Source of the DNA: Butyricicoccus_A sp963588905 | GTDB taxonomy: Bacteria; Bacillota; Clostridia; Oscillospirales; Butyricicoccaceae | Length of the DNA stretch: 64,000 nucleotides | Assembly (NCBI GenBank): GCA_963588905.1 | Contig: CAVAJF010000004.1 | Span: 62,001-126,000, forward strand | Direction of reading: 5' to 3' | Shown: in pieces, positions 61,456-64,000 of the stretch | Position numbering within the stretch: the stretch's first letter is position 1 | How the letters are laid out: every line of letters starts with the position of its first letter | Position numbers and translations under genes: made by a program | Notes under the pieces: model-generated | Told to the model about the DNA's origin: nothing | Seen by the model: the letters and a program-made list of their open reading frames with translations, nothing else | Database searches by the model: none

Positions 61456-62061
61456 TCAACCTTTCTGTTTTTTCACACCGGCATCGACGCCGACCTGCCA
61501 CAGCATTTCATGCAGCATACAAATCGGCAATCCCATGACACCATAATAATCTCCGTCAATGCCTGCAACAAACAAGCCGCCCATGCCTTGAATGCCATAG
61601 GCTCCCGCTTTATCCATCGGTTCGCCGGTCGCAGTATAGGCTTCCGCCTCGCCCTCGCGCAGCGTGCGGAACGTCACATCCGTCACAGAAACCTGCGTCA
61701 GCTCACGCTCCGGTGTTTTGACACATACCGCCGTCATCACCTGATGGGTTCTGCCGGACAGCTGCCGCAGCATACGCACGGCGTCCGCCTCGTCCTTCGG
61801 CTTGCCCAAAATCACATCGTCACACACAACAATGGTATCCGATGCGATAATCAACGCCTGCGGATCGCTGCTCTTTGCCACTGCCTGCGCTTTGCGCTGC
61901 GCAAGGCAGGCGACATTTTGTTTCGGCGTAAATCCCGGCGTCAAGCTCTCGTCCGCGTGAGCAGGACAAACCTGAAAGTCCGAAAAAATACGGGCAAGCA
62001 ATTCCTTTCGGCGCGGAGACTGCGAGGCAAGAATCACCGGCTGGAATCGAGATTCCATCAT
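61456..62061 (-). CDS. maf: Maf-like nucleoside triphosphate pyrophosphatase
   Basis: 201 residues from the ATG at 62061, 8 nt after AAGGAGG. Signature ILASQSPRRKELLARIF and the ASDTIVVCDD motif with the metal-binding acidic residues. It hydrolyses non-canonical or modified dNTP/NTPs (dTTP, UTP, pseudo-UTP types) and is commonly next to mreBCD. The longer frame to 62265 lies inside dut and has no ribosome site. Confidence 0.93.
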   Translation of the reverse strand: MMESRFQPVILASQSPRRKELLARIFSDFQVCPAHADESLTPGFTPKQNVACLAQRKAQAVAKSSDPQALIIASDTIVVCDDVILGKPKDEADAVRMLRQLSGRTHQVMTAVCVKTPERELTQVSVTDVTFRTLREGEAEAYTATGEPMDKAGAYGIQGMGGLFVAGIDGDYYGVMGLPICMLHEMLWQVGVDAGVKKQKG

Positions 62062-62074
62062 TCGATCTGCCTCC

Positions 62075-62527
62075 TTATCGTCCGGTCGAACCAAAACCGC
62101 CGCTGCCGCGTTCGGTTTCCGATAAATCTTCCGCTTCCACTGCGGTAAACTGCGCAACCGGCAGGATGCACAGCTGTGCAATGCGCTCGTCCGGCTTGAT
62201 GGTATAGGCTTCCGTTGACAGATTGACGAGACCAACGGAAATCTCTCCGCGATAGTCGCTGTCAATCACGCCGACGCTGTTGGACAGGGTCAGGCCGTGC
62301 TTTACCGCCAGACCGCTGCGCGCAAACACAAACGCACCATACGATGCATCCGGCAGTTCAATCGCAAGACCAGTCGGAATCAGCGCTCGTCCCATCGGCG
62401 GAATGGTCAGTTCTTCATCAATATTGGCGTGCAGGTCTGCACCCGCCGCACCGCTTGTCGCATGTTTGGGAAGCTGTGCGAGCTTTCCCTTCGGGGAAGG
62501 GATACGACGAAATCGTATTGTCATCAT
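62075..62527 (-). CDS. dut: Deoxyuridine 5'-triphosphate nucleotidohydrolase
   Basis: 150 residues, trimeric dUTPase. All five motifs are visible: GAAGADLHA, FARSGLAVKHG, GVIDSDYRGEI, RIAQLCI and a C-terminal RGSGGFGSTGR P-loop-like tail. It keeps uracil out of DNA and makes dUMP. Two in-frame ATGs lie at the start. Neighbour maf is another nucleotide-pool cleaner. Confidence 0.97.
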   Translation of the reverse strand: MMTIRFRRIPSPKGKLAQLPKHATSGAAGADLHANIDEELTIPPMGRALIPTGLAIELPDASYGAFVFARSGLAVKHGLTLSNSVGVIDSDYRGEISVGLVNLSTEAYTIKPDERIAQLCILPVAQFTAVEAEDLSETERGSGGFGSTGR

Positions 62528-62530
62528 TGG

Positions 62531-64000
62531 TTATTCTACTCCTCTGCGGTATAGTCCGCGGGTCATCGGCACGCCGAAATCCGGCGTCTGTCCGTCTATC
62601 ACACGGCGCGCAATCTCTGTCGCCTGCCGTGGGCTTTCATCAGAAAACAGCAGCCGCGCATAGGTCACGCCGGTTTTCTGATATTCTTCCGGTTCTACAT
62701 AAAGCGGCTGGGAATTATACAGGGTGTTTCGGCAATGCTCCTCTCGGAACACCGGAAATTTGGCACCCATGCGATCGGTCAGATAATAGGCTCCCTTAGA
62801 ACAGACACCGCGTCCATCTCGGCGGCAGCCGCCCTTTTTGCCTGTCATCATGCAGTTTTCCGTTATCATCAGCGGCAGTCGGCCGCATATAATCAGTTCG
62901 GTTTCCATCGGCTTTTGCATGTCTCGAATCTGCGGCAGGCGCAGTTCATAGGACACTGTCTGGCGCGACACACCGATCTGACGCAGGGTTTCCATCGCCT
63001 CGCTGTTCCACGCATTGAGTCCAAAATCGCCAAACGCCGTCATGCCGCACGCCTGTACCAGCTTCGGCTGGGCGATGTTGCCACACAGGGCAGCCGTACA
63101 GCCCATCTGTTTGCACTGCTCCAGCTGACGCAGCACCTGTTTCTGTTCTCTGTCCCAAATAATACGCGGCAGCACCGGAACGAGAACACATCCACGCGCA
63201 ATCAGCTCGCGCGTGCGCGCTTCATTTTGTGCCAGCTCGTGCACCGGCACATAAAACGTCTCCACAGGCAGCTGTGCCATGGCATCGGTCAGCTGCTTGA
63301 GCTGCCGTACCTGTACGGTGTATCCACGAAATGCACCGTGGTTTGTCGCGCTCGCCGCCTGTCGTTCGGTCTCACGCAGCGGCGGCAGCGCCGCTCTCTG
63401 CTGGATCAGCTGTTCCAACGCCTGTCGGCGCATGTCATTGACAACGCGCGCCGGTATGCGCAGGCCGCCATCCAGCTGTATGTCGATTGTTTGCACGGCA
63501 AACATCGTTCCGCCGGTCTTTTTCAGCGACTTTTCGACATCCGCCGCAGTTGTCTCTTTGTGCTGTGCCGCTTCTGCGGCATCCGCCGTGACCGACGCTG
63601 TGTGCACGCCGTCGGTCACTGTCAGCTGCATCTCGCGCTGTGTCCGTGCGGTGAAAGACAGTTGAATCGGAACCAAATCCGCCTCTTGTCCCTCCGCATA
63701 CGAACGCGCCGCCTCTTGATACAGCGGCTTCAGCTCTCTGTCCGGTGTCTCCGAGCGCACGCCAAACATCGAAGGACCAATTCTGTCATCCAGATAGCCC
63801 TGTGTAAAGCCATCGCGGGAAAAGACCTTTTCCAACGTCTGTATTTCCTCGCGTGTCGGCGCACGGTTTTCGCGCAGAACAGCGGCATAAATGCGCGTGA
63901 CAATCGCCACATATTCCGGCCGCTTCATGCGTCCCTCAATTTTGAGAGAGGATACGCCCGCCTCACATAGTGCCTGCAAGCGCGGCAGCAGACACAAATC
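62531..64000 (-). CDS. U32 family peptidase, C-terminal part (cut by right window edge)
   Basis: 489 codons are visible and the frame continues past base 64000. Near the edge it reads LKIEGRMKRPEYVA, a U32 hallmark usually found near residue 260-280, so roughly 250 N-terminal residues are missing. A DUF3656-like middle region and a second cysteine-bearing motif (CMMTGKKGGCRRDGRGVC, then YYLTDRMG) follow. The family includes collagenase-like proteases and the rRNA hydroxylation protein RlhA; the longer form seen here is not assigned. It ends 3 bp before dut. Confidence 0.9.
   Translation of the reverse strand, partial: DLCLLPRLQALCEAGVSSLKIEGRMKRPEYVAIVTRIYAAVLRENRAPTREEIQTLEKVFSRDGFTQGYLDDRIGPSMFGVRSETPDRELKPLYQEAARSYAEGQEADLVPIQLSFTARTQREMQLTVTDGVHTASVTADAAEAAQHKETTAADVEKSLKKTGGTMFAVQTIDIQLDGGLRIPARVVNDMRRQALEQLIQQRAALPPLRETERQAASATNHGAFRGYTVQVRQLKQLTDAMAQLPVETFYVPVHELAQNEARTRELIARGCVLVPVLPRIIWDREQKQVLRQLEQCKQMGCTAALCGNIAQPKLVQACGMTAFGDFGLNAWNSEAMETLRQIGVSRQTVSYELRLPQIRDMQKPMETELIICGRLPLMITENCMMTGKKGGCRRDGRGVCSKGAYYLTDRMGAKFPVFREEHCRNTLYNSQPLYVEPEEYQKTGVTYARLLFSDESPRQATEIARRVIDGQTPDFGVPMTRGLYRRGVE

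Overview
This window looks like a core-chromosome segment from a moderately GC-rich Clostridia bacterium, probably Oscillospirales (Ruminococcaceae or Butyricicoccaceae-like). That placement is an inference from gene content: S-layer-homology (SLH) proteins, an mreC-mreD-mrdA-minD-mgsA block, a greA-lysS pair, topA-trmFO-plsX-acpP-rnc-smc order, and Gram-positive style ribosome binding sites and sigma-A promoters. Almost every gene is on the minus strand. Only three convincing genes (47765-52411: a lipoprotein, an ArsA-like ATPase and a LysR regulator) are on the plus strand. I saw no rRNA, tRNA, CRISPR array, transposase or phage gene.

Layout, left to right. 1-3335: two tandem paralogous polytopic membrane proteins with a GtrA flippase and a GT2 glycosyltransferase (envelope glycosylation). 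3351-15834: smc, an Elp3-like radical SAM protein, rnc, acpP, plsX, trmFO, topA, dprA and a SpoU methyltransferase. 15989-22382: lysS-greA, an S41 protease, a CdaR-type regulator with a 31-aa membrane peptide after it, an RsuA-type pseudouridine synthase and a DUF4830-like protein. 22511-29375: an EF-G-like GTPase, a 1236-aa acidic protein that appears to end in a degenerate P-type ATPase, and rlmB. 29425-31763: an AT-richer cassette of three unrecognised membrane proteins, two of them paralogs, bounded by a 15-bp direct repeat. 31823-39115: an aspartate-family operon (UPF0735/ACT, hom, thrB, lysC) between two secreted SLH proteins, an amidase and a transglutaminase-like protein. 39264-47338: a full arginine run transcribed argG-H-C-J-B-D-F, with one ArgR-like box upstream. 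47765-53142: the plus-strand island, an asparaginase homolog, a candidate small RNA and an alpha/beta hydrolase. 53392-62527: aspS, hisS, mgsA, minD, mrdA, mreD, mreC, maf, dut. A U32 peptidase runs off the right edge.

Most functions are housekeeping: translation and its fidelity, membrane lipid precursor supply, chromosome maintenance, cell-wall elongation, and arginine and threonine/lysine synthesis. The parts most worth attention are: the acidic pseudo-P-type ATPase; the orphan tandem ArsA-like ATPase; the three-gene accessory cassette; a roughly 150-nt two-hairpin RNA candidate with its own promoter and terminator; an asparaginase homolog with Asp at the nucleophile position; a methylglyoxal synthase homolog with two altered active-site residues; and a minD whose membrane-targeting helix is encoded in the -1 frame. 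All calls come from reading the sequence; no database search was possible.
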